From: Heliocidaris erythrogramma
Lineage: Eukaryota > Echinodermata > Echinoidea > Camarodonta > Echinometridae
DNA length: 64,000 nt
Reading direction: 5' to 3'
NCBI GenBank assembly: GCA_025617745.1
Contig: CM046856.1
Span: 40,794,888 to 40,858,887, forward strand
A model generated the notes under the pieces. It saw only the letters and a list, made by a program, of their open reading frames with translations, ran no database searches and was not told the origin of the DNA. The stretch's first letter is position 1; every line of letters starts with the position of its first letter. Below, piece by piece: positions 12,401 through 23,271 of this stretch. Both the position numbers and the translations under genes were made by a program.

Positions 12401-13064
12401 GGTCGCGGGGGATTGGTCTCATCTTGGGACTCTTCCCCATATCAATGTCCTGGAGTTTATGGCAGTTCTGTTAACCCTGCTCCATTTCAGAAGTCGACTT
12501 CTCAGTCGTTCAGTTCTGATCCTCACGGACAATGTCACTGTGGCGGTTTATATCAATCGGGGCAGGTGTCTTCCATCAGAATGGATGCTCCATCCAGAGG
12601 TCTTTTGCCGCATTCGCAGTTGCCTGGGTCCACTGGAAGTGGATCTTTTTGCGTCGGTCCTAAACCACCAACTTCCGAAATATTGCTCCCGTGTTCGCGA
12701 TCAGGGAGCTTGGGCTCTCGATGCTTTCTCTCTCAGTTGGGAGAATCTTCGAGGATTCGCCTTTCCTCCCTTTCAGCTGATTCCGCGAGTCTTGCGGAAG
12801 ATCAGGGAAGATCGGGCTCGGGTGCTTGTGATAGCTCCCTTTTGGCCCAGGAGGAGTTGGTTTTCCGGAGCTAATGAGCCTTCTGGCGGCTCAACAGTTC
12901 CTTCTTCCGTTAAGAACGGATCTGGTGTTGCAGCCCCTCTCGGGGATTCTTCACCACAGTCCGGAGTCCCTTCATTTGACTGGTTGGCCCCTATCGGGGA
13001 ATCTGCAAGACAGTCGGGTCTCTCTGATAGAGCCGCGGACTTTTTAACCCATTCGCGACATTGA
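9403..13064 (+). mobile_element. DIRS-type fossil B, 5' part (terminal repeat, gag-like, RT, RNase H)
   Basis: The left end TTTACTGCAATAAATCAT is the family terminal repeat, shared with C (15949) and with the C-type segments at 25749 and 27961. Parts in order: leader; a 127-nt exon-like cassette (9958-10084); a gag-like region with a Lys-rich nuclear-localisation-like stretch; RT with the catalytic YLDD at about 11860-11880; and RNase H (VLEFMAVLLTLLHF, ILTDNVTVA). Its recombinase end is at 15490-15922, separated from this part by 2.4 kb of other DNA. Sequence is close to C, so it is fairly young. It is broken, with several disruptions. An internal direct duplication of about 237 bases lies around 10190-10530. 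Confidence 0.9.
9958..10084 (+). other. Exon-like cassette of DIRS B (127 nt)
   Basis: It lies between the acceptor TTTTATTGCAG (ends 9957) and the donor CAG|GTAAGT (10085-10090). The same arrangement is found in C, D and E. It carries the hairpins GAAGAAGCAG/CTGCTTCTTC and GAGTCGTC/GACGACTC. Confidence 0.6.
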
Positions 13065-15489
13065 TTTTCTAAAAATGGATCATGACGACCACTCTTCAAA
13101 GACGGCAACAAGCGCAGTACATGCTCTTGCAAGTCTAGGAACACGACACTCACCAAAAGGGACATGCAGTTTGAGAGGGACTGTTCCCAAGCTAAATATG
13201 CCTGTGATTTACACCATTCAATTGAAATGAAATCTTTATGAAAGCTATCATTTAGTAAAGTAATCTGTTATATTCTGAAATAGTGATACAATGTACTTTT
13301 TATATTTTTATTTATTTTCGTTTGTCTGTCATTCTTGAAAGTGCATGCCCATTTCAAAGTGGAATCATCTATTCTAGTCATTCATGCTGGCACAGCGTGA
13401 TTTTGGATTCGTCGACTCTGTACAGGGGGGTTGAAAAATGACACCCCGAGCAGTAAGGGATCGAGTCGGATAAAGTCACAAAATGAGAGAAGTAATATCT
13501 TTACTTACATGCAGAATCTGAAAAGTTTCGTATTATTAGCAAACTGACCTTGCTAAAAAAAATTTATGAGTCTGTGATTTTGTCCCCAATTTATCATTCA
13601 TCCTGTCCCAAAATGGTATAGCTACTCGAAGGACCACAACTATCGATAGCTTGTGTTATTTTTAGCCCAAGGAAAAAATAGCGTGGGAATTGGAAAGGGA
13701 GGTATGCCAGGAATGTGATTCATCGCGCAGTGCAGTACAGAGCCAGTGTGTGTACTGTGCAATAGTCTGTCATCTAGTCATTCATTTGGAAATTCTTGAA
13801 AATAGTTCTTTGATTATCAGATTGAACGTGTTGGAGTTGAATATAATGGTGTTATATTATGTAGCAATAATAACAATTGAATGTTTGAACTACCAGAAAC
13901 CTTATATTACAACAGAAAATACAAGCAAAAAATAAATATAGTATTACCCAGGACTGGTAATTCTAAACTACTGCAGCCCACTGGTAAACGTTGCCTAGTG
14001 ACCAAGAATGACTCATTTACTCAACAACCCTTTCTCGGTAATGTAAACAATAACACTGTTGGAAATTGATAATATTATGCTGAATCGAGGAGTTATCACA
14101 GACCTCCTTGCTTGGCTGAATAATGACCCCAAAGCACAAGATTTACGTTGGTGAATAAATTAAATTGTAGCTCTTACTTGATTATTCTTGAAACTGTAGA
14201 AATAAATATTTTTACTGGTTGGTTGGTTCCCCTAACTGCCTAAGCAGTAGCAGTGGCCATTCAAAGGGGATATCAAGAGGCACATCTCCCCCAATAAATT
14301 TTGCCATATCCAGGTCATAACTTTGTGTGTCCCCACCCTTGAAAAAATTCTTCTAAAAAAAATATTTTATTATTGAAACATCCCTCCCCGAAAACTTGAT
14401 TAGACGTGTCAGAGAGCGTTGCGTGGTGAGGAAAAAAAATGTTAGCAATTTGTATTCAGTGTTCAGTCAAGTCAGTGTTAGTAAATGTATTCATGTTCTT
14501 TCTTTACATTGCAATTGTTTTTTTTTCTTTTTCATCGGGCTTGGATAAAATAAAAATGACAAAATAAATTGGATCTCGACTTCAAAATGACATGCATGCG
14601 AGGCACAGAGCTAACTCAACCGCGCTCATATTCGGCATGCATCACAGTCACACAACAAAGTCACACTCAAACTTATACTGGCGTACATTCGGCGAGCCTC
14701 AGCCACCAGACAAATTTTGCAAATCCACACGAATATTTAAAAAAAATACATACAGTTGTTGTATATATTTTACAACTCCGAAACCCACTCAAACAGACAT
14801 GAATGAGTTATAAACTAACTCAAAGCTCAAATGACAGGACCGTAAGTAACCCAAAGAAAAAAGTTCAACGAAAATCAAATGACAGGCATATGACTACCGT
14901 ACGGTAGTCCGTATTCACAACAACATAGACAAATGCCATTCACAACACACGCGAACACTTGCGAGCGCGATAGACTCACTCACGTCGAACAAACTCACCA
15001 AATTTTCACCGAAAAGAATTAAAATTACGTACTACACGTCCACCAGGATAAAATAAATGACAAAAACTTCCACAACAAAGTGCACAAAACCGGGGAAATA
15101 AACAGAAATGCACAGAAGATAAGAAATAGATGGGAAATTAGACGTGCTAGGCTAGCCTGAATCTAACTGAAAAGTCTGAAGTTGTAGATAAAAAAAAAGG
15201 ATCGCGATAGCCGCTATCGATTTCCCCTTGTTGCTAGGATACATTGGCTAGGAACAATAGATATGAATATTCATTGCAGGCTCGTACAGATTTGAAGTGA
15301 AATGTCCAATAATGGGTCTTCTAAAATTCATAAACCTGAAATAGATTTTTGGTGAGACGAAGTAAGGAGTGTTCTGATTGGCCAAAATATTTCTGCATCG
15401 GCAGGCGAAGTTTGGGGTCACAAAACGTTCTAGTTTTCTTGTAAACAAGGCAAACCACATAATGTGGTCACTCTGTCGCGAATGGGTTA
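13065..15489. other. Non-DIRS segment between the two parts of DIRS B
   Basis: This 2.4-kb stretch has no DIRS features. A short open stretch near 13078-13230 begins MDHDDHSSKTATSAV and is not recognised. Elsewhere it is AT-rich, with no RNA gene or terminal repeats identified. It may be an insertion or a rearrangement product. Confidence 0.6.
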
Positions 15490-15922
15490 ATTTGTATTAA
15501 AGTCTTATCGTAAGGATGATCAGTTGTTCCTGATCACTTGAGAGCCGTTTTCTCCTGCTTCTCTTGATTCCATTTCTAGATGGATTGTCGAGGCTATTAG
15601 AGCTGCTGGCACAGAGGCTCTTTTATCTGACAGTAAGCCTCGTGCTCATGACACTCGTAGTGTCAGCACTTCCTGGGCTCTGTTTCAAGGTGTGGCGCTT
15701 GATGATATTTTGAAGGCTGCTTATTGGCGTTCGTCCAATTCCTTCATTTCTTGCTACCTTAGGGATGTCCCTGCAGGTGAGGCTATTTTTGCATCAGCCA
15801 CCTTGAAGGCCGCTGTGTTTTCTTTGTAATCCTATTCCCTTCTGCTTGAAACATGCCTCCCGGTCTTTGAGTTGGCGTGGTCTAGCATAATAGGTAGGTA
15901 TATATGATTTATTGCAGTAAAT
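15490..15922 (+). mobile_element. DIRS-type fossil B, 3' part (end of tyrosine recombinase and 3' terminal repeat)
   Basis: It encodes the C-terminal recombinase features AHDTRSVSTSWALFQG (H-x-x-R box) and a closing SCYLRDV tyrosine block. A short untranslated tail follows, then the inverted terminal repeat CATAATAGGTAGGTATATAT to GCAGTAAAT. It is very similar to the 3' end of C (20970-21215). Confidence 0.85.
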
Positions 15923-15984
15923 TTGTAAAATCAGCACTGATTTTCTTATTTACTGCAATAAATCATATATACCTACCTATTATG
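15886..15984. repeat. Palindromic junction joining DIRS B and C head to tail
   Basis: The 3' terminal repeat of B (CATAATAGGTAGGTATATAT ... GCAGTAAAT) and the 5' terminal repeat of C (its inverse) flank a 26-base centre that is itself nearly palindromic (AAAATCAG-CA-CTGATTTT). Together they form an inverted repeat of about 99 bases. The same centre recurs at about 21210-21232, 21500 and 21790. Confidence 0.85.
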
Positions 15985-16518
15985 CCAGTAGTCTTGACTA
16001 CGGGACCCCTTCGAGAATTTAACACAAATGAGTCACAATATTGTGCGCACCCCCGTAATCCTATTGTCCCCTTCGCCACTCACGCGCGTCAACACGCCAC
16101 GGCCATCTTCCTCTTTCTTGCTCGACCCCGACGAGTTAGGATGTCGAGTTACGGCGCTCCTGAAATCAGGTCTTTTTGTATCTTTTCGGCGCGCTTTTTC
16201 GCATCGTAAAAGCACTTTTCGGTACTTATATTTGTTTAGATTAAAGTACTCTTGTGTTTTGTTAGTCACTTTTGCCGATTGCAAGGGATTTTGATTCCTT
16301 TTCTTGGCAATTAGTTTTCATTTTCACGGTTAGCCCTACGTAGTTATATCTGTGTGTTTGAGGGTGTTTGCGTTTGGCACCGAGCCTTTGGGTTTGGTGT
16401 CTGTTCTTACGGTTTTTTGCTGTGAAAATTTGTTGTGCATATCTCCCAAATTTTTGATATTTTTATCTGCACTCAGTATTTCATATTTTGGTTTACTTTA
16501 TTGTCTGTTTTATTGCAG

Positions 16519-16652
16519 TGTTATAAATTCGGAAGAAGAAGCAGCTAGGTCGCGGAGACCTGCTTCTTCCGAAGAGTCGTCTAGCAAGACGACTCGGCCC
16601 TCCAGAACTCTCCCGAGTACTTTGGTACATGGGGGAGGGAGGAGGGCTGCAG
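16519..16652 (+). other. Exon-like cassette of DIRS C (134 nt)
   Basis: The acceptor TCTGTTTTATTGCAG ends at 16518 and the donor CAG|GTAAGT is at 16653. The cassette holds three hairpins in a row: GAAGAAGCAG/CTGCTTCTTC, GAGTCGTC/GACGACTC, and CTCCC-GTAC/GTAC-GGGAG. Splice use is inferred from the site consensus and from conservation in four families. Confidence 0.6.
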
Positions 16653-17480
16653 GTAAGTTGCCTAGTGGTGTTTCCCTGCAGAGTTTGCCAGTCTCGGAGC
16701 TTGCGGCTTCGGGATGGGTGGCGTTAACTGTTCCTGGGACGTCAACTCCGAGGCCCGTGGCTTTGGGGTGGGTGGCGTCAGGCTCTAGTGGTTTGGATAT
16801 CTCGAATCCAACCCCAGAGGGGGGGCGGTCGTTTCCCGCACGGTAGCGTTCACTCGCTTAAATCCGTTAGGGGAGACTCGTCCCACTACTGCCGTCAGGT
16901 TCAGGTGGTTTGGATATCTCGAATCCAATCCCCCGGTCGTCAAGACCAGAAGGGGGGGCGGCTGTTTCCCGCACGGTAGCGTTCACTCGCTTAAATCCGT
17001 TGGGGGAGACGCGTCCCACTACTGCAGGGCAGCCCATGGGCTTAGTCCATGTTGGTCTGGGTTCTCAAACCCTAGCCCCCGGCCGATGCCATATGGGGGA
17101 ACGAGTACTTCCCGGGCTGTCTACATTGCCAGCTGATGGGAATGCTCGAGCTAACAATTATGGACGCTCTTCGGAGCAACAGGTGTTTTCACCTGAGTGC
17201 GTGACTACTAGTGCTCTCCTATTGCCGCTCCCTAGCGGTTCAATAGCGGGTTCACACGCCTCTAGTAGTCAACGGGCACATACCGAGTCATCTCGGTCCG
17301 CCCCCGCACTGGGTGATTTCAGCACCCAGCCCATGGCTATCGCATCTTTTTGCTCAGCCAATATGGGTAATTTGTGCGAGACTTTGGGTTCATACCCTCA
17401 GCGCACTACTCCCTTTGAGGGAGGTGAGCGTCCCTCCACAGAGGGTTCGGTTCGTGTTTCCGAAGCGGCTTCGGGGATCC
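16531..17480 (+). other. Hairpin chain in the gag-like region of DIRS C
   Basis: Successive short stems are read directly: GGGTT-ctca-AACCC (about 17060); GCTC-TTCG-GAGC (17166-17177, a UUCG tetraloop); CAGGTG-tttt-CACCTG (17180-17195); GACTACTAG/CTAGTAGTC (17203-17270) enclosing CTATTG-GCT/AGC-CAATAG (17219-17246); CCGAG-tcat-CTCGG (17283-17296); CTGGGTG/CACCCAG (17309-17329); CTCCCT/AGGGAG (about 17408); CCCTC-caca-GAGGG (about 17431); CCGAAG-cgg-CTTCGG (about 17460). The chain overlaps an open protein-coding frame. Comparison with D shows conserved and compensated pairs. Confidence 0.7.
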
Positions 17481-20400
17481 GAACGAATCCGAATAAGCGC
17501 TCTAAGAAAAGGGTTTCGGCTACGACTCTTGTCGAGCCAGCCAAGAAGAAGGCCAAGAAAAAGGCAAAAAGGGGCAATGTTTTGCCGGCCTCTTGCCCGT
17601 CTGGCCTGGCTAACCCGGCTAGTTCCTCTCAAGCTGAAATGTTCAGCATGATGCGGGCTTTCGCTCAGAATTAGGGTTGGTCCCTTGTACCGGGTACTTC
17701 AACCCTTGCTTCTGCCCCTATTCCGGGGTCTGACTTTGAGACTATTCAACCTTTTGTGATCGAGTCTTCTTTGTCTGAGTCGGGTTCGCATGCGCCTCCT
17801 ATTCCCGCGGCCCTCGGGGCTCCGCCGGGCGAGGAGACTTATGTTGATCCATGGGAGGGTCCGCCTGCTGCGTCCTTTGTTGGCGGTCCTTTGTTCCATT
17901 CCACTCGGGTGGAACCAGAGTTAGAGGCGGCCTCTCGAGCTTCGGTTTCTGAATCGCTTGGGCAGGCGGAGCCTCAATCGCTCGCCCTGTGCAGGGTGGA
18001 AGCGATTGCTTTGTTGTCTAAATATCTCCCTGAATTTCAGTCAACCCGCGCGCAGGGTTCGACTTCGCGTTGGTTCAGGCAGCAGGATTCCTCCGAGGGT
18101 ATTTCTCTCGAGGAGGATTTTATGCTGGAGTATGACCGCATCGTGGCTGCTTTTTCAGGTTTTCTCTCCGACCTCAGGTCTAGGGCGGAGGAGTTGAATG
18201 TCACTGATGGTGACAAGCTGGTTATTGATGACCTGTTGCATACTCTCTTTAGTTTGCAGTGGTCACAGCTTTCTTCTGCGGCCGCTTCGGTTACGTACCG
18301 TCGCAGAGTCTTGGCTCTTTCGGCCCTTGGGGTTAAGGAGTCGGACATCGCGCAGCTTCTCCGGGATGTTCCGTCTTGGGGTCCCTCGCTTTTTGGTGGT
18401 CAATTTGCTACGGTTTTTCAGAGAGAGATTGATGCGCGTAAGCAGGTCTTTGACATGACTACGCAGTTTCACACTCACTCTAAGCCGACGCGGGCCCCTG
18501 TCCGTCGGAGGCCTGCTGGTCCTGCTTCGGGTCAACACAGCAGTGTTTCTGGGGTCCTGCCTACTGAGTCTCAGCCAGCTCCTTCTCGCGGGAGAGGTGG
18601 ACGTGGCAGAGGCTCTTCAAGAGGTTCTCGTGGCAAGGCGACGGCTTCGCATAAGGCCAAGCCTAGGCTTTGATGGTCTTCCCCGAGCGCTTGTTCTTTC
18701 CGACATGGTAGGTGGCCGACTTTGTTTCTTTCTCCCCGCTTGGGAGGCCTTTTCCGGGGACGCTTTTGTGCTCTCCGTCGTGCGAGACGGATTCTTCATA
18801 GATCTATCCGCTTCGCTCCCCGGAGGGGCTATAAGAACTCGGTCACCTCCCTTGTCTGCCCTGGCTCGATCTCATGCTTAAAAAGAGATTGAGTCTTTGT
18901 TGCAAAAGAGGGCTAATCTCCAATCTTTGTCATTCCCAAGCGCTAGGGAAAACTTCGTTTGATACTGAATTTGAAAAGAATAAACAAATTCATTCCTTCG
19001 GTACATTTTCGGATGGAGACTCTCGCCTCCATTCTCCCGTTGATCAAGAGGAAGGACTACGCAATCTCGATAGATCTCAAAGATGCGTATTTCCATATTC
19101 CCATTCATCGCGCTTCGCGCGATCTTCTAGGGTTTTCCTTCCTCTCAGAGACTTTTCGCTTTCGCGCTCTTCCCTTCGGGCTGCGCCCAGCCCCTCAGGT
19201 TTTTACTCAGGTCGTAGCCGTGCTGGCAGTCTCACTGAGGCGACGCAACCTTCTGCGATTTTCCTACCTGGACGATTGGCTTCTCCTAGCGGAGTCTCGC
19301 GATCGTTTGTTGGACGAGACTCGTTTGCTCGTCAATCTTACTCAAGACTTGGGTTTCCTAATAAATTGGGAAAAGTCAGAGTTAGTTCCTACTCGCAGCC
19401 CAGTTTTTCTGGGGGCTGTGTTGGACATTTGGAATCAGTTGGCTCGGCCCAGTCGAGACAGGATTCTCACCATTGTCTCGGCAGCTCGCAAGCTCATGCT
19501 GGCCAGAAAGGTCAAGGCCAGACAGTGGCTTCAGTTCTTGGGGTATCTAGCCAGTCTAGTCGATGTTCTGGAGGATTGCCGGCTCTTTATGAGACCGTTT
19601 CAGAGACATCTCCTTAAGTTTTACAAGCCGGGCAAGGATTCTCTGTTGGTCTGGGTTCCAGTACCAATAGGAATCAAGTCTCTTCTCTCTCGTTAGAAGA
19701 ACGAGGAGTTTCTTGCGCGAGGCAAGTCCTTCCGTACCCCCCTTCCGTCGATCTCGGTTTCGACGGACGCCTCTCGGTTGGGGTGGGGAGGACATTGCAA
19801 TGGCAGCACGGTCGCGGGGGATTGGTCTCATCTTGGGACTCTTCCCCATATCAATGTCCTGGAGTTTATGGCGGTTCTTTTAACCCTGCTTCATTTCAGA
19901 AGTCGACTTTTCAGTCGTTCAGTTCTGATCCTCACGGACAATGTCACTGTGGCGGCTTATGTCAATCGGCAGGGAGGCACTCGTTCTGCTATCCTGAATG
20001 CCCTAGCAGCACAGCTGTGGAGGTGGTGTTGTCGCATGGCGATCACACCCGTGGCCTCTTTCATCCCCGGTCAGGAAAACCTCATTGCGGATTTTCTGTC
20101 TCGGGGCAGGTGTCTTCCATCGGAATGGATGCTCCATCCAGAGGTCTTTTGCCGCATTAGCAGTTCCCTGGGTCCACTGGAAGTGGATCTTTTTGCGTCG
20201 GTTCTAAACCACCTACTTCCGATATATATTGCTCCTGTGCGCACGATCGGGGAGCTTGGGCTCTCGATGCTTTCTCTCTCAGTTGGGAGAATCTTCGAGG
20301 ATTTGCCTTTCCTCCCTTCCAGCTGATTCCGCGAGTCTTGCGGAAGATCGGGCTCGGGTGCTTGTGATAGCTCCCTTTTGGCCCAGGAGGAGTTGGTTTC

Positions 20401-21174
20401 CGGAGCTAATGAGCCTTCTGGCGGCTCAACCGTTCCTTCTTCCGTTAAGAGTGGATCTGGTGTTGCAGCCCCTCTCGGGGATTCTTCACCACAATCCAGA
20501 GTCCCTTCATTTGACTGCTTGGCCATTCATTCGAGTTTCTCAGATGGTTCGGGGATTTCCAATTCCCCGCTGTTAAGTGGTTTGATTCGGTCGTTCTTTC
20601 TGAAACGACCTCCTTGTTCTAGGTTAGTGCCGTCTTGGAGTCTGCCTAAGGTCCTGGAGGCCTTGGCGAAACCTCCTTTCGAACCGTTAGGTGAAGCTTC
20701 GCTTCATCATCTTACGGTTAAGATGCTCTTTTTGGTAGCTATTGCCTCTGGGCAGAGGCGCAGTACTCTTCATGCTCTCTGCCTTACTCCTGGTCATGTT
20801 CGCTGGGAGAGAAAAGGCGTTAGATTGATTCCTAAGGCTTCTTTTATTGCCAAGAATCAGACAGCTGCCTCTGGCCCTGTTGAGATTTTTCTTTGTCTGC
20901 TTTCTGGGTTTTCGTCAGTGCGCGAGGACAAAGTTTGGTGTCCTGTTAGGGCTCTCAAATGGTATATCGCTTGATGATATTTTGAAGGCTGCTTATTGGC
21001 GTTCGCCAAATTCCTTCATTTCTTGCTACCTTAGGGATGTTCCCGCAGGTGAGGCTATGTTTGCGTCAGCCACCTTGAAGGCCGCTGTGTCTTCTTTGTA
21101 ATCTTCGGTGTAATCCTATTCCCTTCTGCTTGAAACATGCCTCCCGGTCTTTGAGTTGGCGCTGGTCTGGCATA

Positions 21175-21800
21175 ATAGGTAGGTATATATGATTTATTGC
21201 AGTAAATTTGTAAAATCAGCACTGATTTTCTTATTTACTATATAAATCTATATACCTACCTATGACCCTCCCTCCTTCCCCTCACCTTGCAAGCAACATG
21301 TTTCTACTTGGGGTTCCTTGCAAAAGAGGAAGATGGCCGTGGCGTGTTGACGCGCGTGAGTGGCGAAGGGGACAATAGGATTACGGGGGGTGCGCACAAT
21401 ATTGTGACTCATTTGTGTTAAATTCTCGAAGGGGTCCCGTAGTCAAGACTACTGGCATAATAGGTAGGTATATAGATTTATATAGTAAATAAGAAAATCA
21501 GTGCTGATTTTACAAATTTACTATATAAATCTATATACCTACCTATGACCCTCCGTCCTTCCCCTCACCTTGCAAGCAACATGTTTCTACTTGGGGTTGC
21601 TCGCAAAAGAGGAAGATGGCCGTGGCGTGTTGACGCGCGTGAGTGGCGAAGGGGACAATAGGATTACAGGGGGGGCGCACAATATTGTGACTCATTTGTG
21701 TTAAATTCTCGAAGGGGTCCCGTAGTCAAGACTACTGGCATAATAGGTAGGTATATAGATTTATATAGTAAATAAGAAAATCAGTGCTGATTTTACAAAT
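21175..21800. repeat. Tandemly repeated terminal/internal complementary region of DIRS C
   Basis: Each unit contains the inverse of the element's first ~200 bases (for example the inverse of GTCACAATATTGTGCGCACC) bounded by TATATACCTACCTATGACC and CATAATAGGTAGGTATATAG. The units repeat with a 283-base period (TATGACCCTC at 21261 and 21544). In DIRS elements this inverted region pairs the cDNA ends for circle formation; one copy is normal and two are unusual. Confidence 0.85.
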
Positions 21801-22195
21801 TTTTACAGGATAGCAATGAATGGATGTTCTTTTGTTAACCAGTCCAATTGTGAAGGGTACAATGAGGAGCTGCATAAATTGTCCGCTTCTTTGTTCGTCA
21901 TGTTCATAGTTTTAGATTCTGTGGCAAAAATCAGGATCCTGCTGCAGAACTGATAACCAATCAGATCCCCCAGTTATGCAAATACCAACCAATCACATCA
22001 CAAACAAGAAATCCCTCCAAATACTATGCAAATGAATAAAACCAGACTGTATTTGGATCTCATAGACATGCAGGCTTCCTTAACCTTCCCTTTGTTGTCA
22101 GAGAATATAATTTAAACCAAAAATGATAACGATCACCCTTTGAGGTATGAGATCCAAAGTTGACAAACCATATATAAGATCTTATACCCCGTTTA
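21801..22195. other. Intron sequence, nothing recognised
   Basis: No gene, terminal repeat or RNA is recognised. Confidence 0.5.
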
Positions 22196-22417
22196 CAGTG
22201 AAGAATGAGGCCGAGCCAAGCCGCGGCTCGGCCCGGCCTTTTCTCACGATAAACCCTCAAAAGGCCAAATGCATTGCATTGGCCAAGCTCTAGAGGTAGT
22301 CCGGGCCCAGCCGCGGCTCGGCCCGGCCTTTTTTCACTTTAAATGCAAACTGTAAACGCACGAAATCGGGATGCCGAGTACTGCAGTTTAGGCCGGGCCC
22401 TGCACTATTAACAGGGT
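22196..22417. repeat. GC-rich MITE with ACCCCGTT / AACAGGGT ends
   Basis: Ends ACCCCGTTTACAGTG and AACAGGGT enclose two copies of a hairpin-forming block containing CCGCGGCTCGGCCCGGCC. CTTA flanks both sides as a possible target-site duplication. It is non-coding. Confidence 0.55.
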
Positions 22418-22519
22418 CTTAGAGTCATAAGGAGCCCAGAGAGAGAGACACCAAGTGTCAAAAATAAAAATTTCAATCTTCCGTTTCTTTTCCAGATTCA
22501 AAATGTAGAAAAGTTCTTC

Positions 22520-23035
22520 ATGACATTACTATAATGGATGGTCCTATATGTGGGTAACATACTGGGGGAGAGATGCTGCCAGGGAAAAGGAATGATCAGT
22601 CAAAAAAAAAAAAATTTCAAACATTCTTCTTCTCCAGATCCAGAAGTTTATCTAGATATTTTGTGTGTTATATACATCTTGAAGATGAATAAAAAAAAGT
22701 TGTTCATGACATTCTCAGGGTGGCCCCATAGGGGTCCTGCGAGGGCGAGGTTAATATGCAGAAGGGGAAATGTACATTCTTTGCATGATTTGTTGTATGA
22801 TTCAACCACACTTGGTGGGAATCATCCTTAGATGTAGGAGATTTAAATAATACATGACATTGTAGACCATGTGGTGGGGGGGGGGGAATTATGTTTATTT
22901 TAACATCATCTCATGTACATCCTCCTAGTTGTTTCAATTTCTAACATATCTCCTGGTGGTGCTAGAGAAAACATGCACCAGATGTGAATTGATCCACCTT
23001 AGGTGAGCGTCGTGCCCCCTGGGGCTCTTGTTTTT
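22520..23035 (-). repeat. Dispersed repeat family (GAGCCCC ... CTCACCTGAG end), reverse copy
   Basis: It is a reverse-orientation copy of the family seen at 40121-41726 and 51262-51788. It ends GGTGAGCGTCGTGCCCCCTG-GGGCTCTTG. Shared blocks include GGCCCCATAGGGGTCCTGCG and GTGAATTGATCCACC. It is non-coding and carries a G-run typical of the family. Confidence 0.75.
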
Positions 23036-23271
23036 TGTTTACTTCGCTTTACAAAGTATGTTAATACTGACTTAGATTTTGGCTGAATTCGAGTAACTTA
23101 TATAGAGAGGAAAAGTGCCCGTTCTTCCGAGTTGGAGGACTTTTCTGAGCCATGCAGATACGAACTCTGATTTATCAGACCCCGAAGGCAATGCAGCTCG
23201 AGTGGCAAGGGGAAATTCAACCATATTACGGTATATGTTTGAACCCCTCGCATTATACAGTGAAGGGCCGT

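Larger units (their letters stand above)
15949..21800 (+). mobile_element. DIRS-type retrotransposon fossil C (most complete copy of its family)
   Basis: The left terminal repeat starts TTTACTGCAATAAATCAT. Parts: leader; exon-like cassette (16519-16652); gag-like protein region (to about 18670) with a basic NPNKRSKKRVS / KKKAKKKAK stretch and a C-terminal RGRGGRGRGSSRGSRGK box resembling an RNA-binding RGG domain; RT (about 18700-19700) with DLKDAYFHIPIHR and SYLDDWLL; RNase H (NVLEFMAVLLTLLHF, ILTDNVTVAAYVNR); and tyrosine recombinase (about 20530-21100) with ASGQRRSTLHAL. The right end carries an inverted copy of the first ~200 bases of the element (internal complementary region), in two tandem 283-base units. 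It is broken, with several disruptions. Similarity to B and to the C-type segments in D suggests a recent age. Confidence 0.93.

Noticed and set aside
16653-16681. A 29-nt 'mini-intron' from GTAAGT to CCCTGCAG in DIRS C
   Set aside because: Too short for normal spliceosomal removal. The donor more probably joins a distant acceptor.
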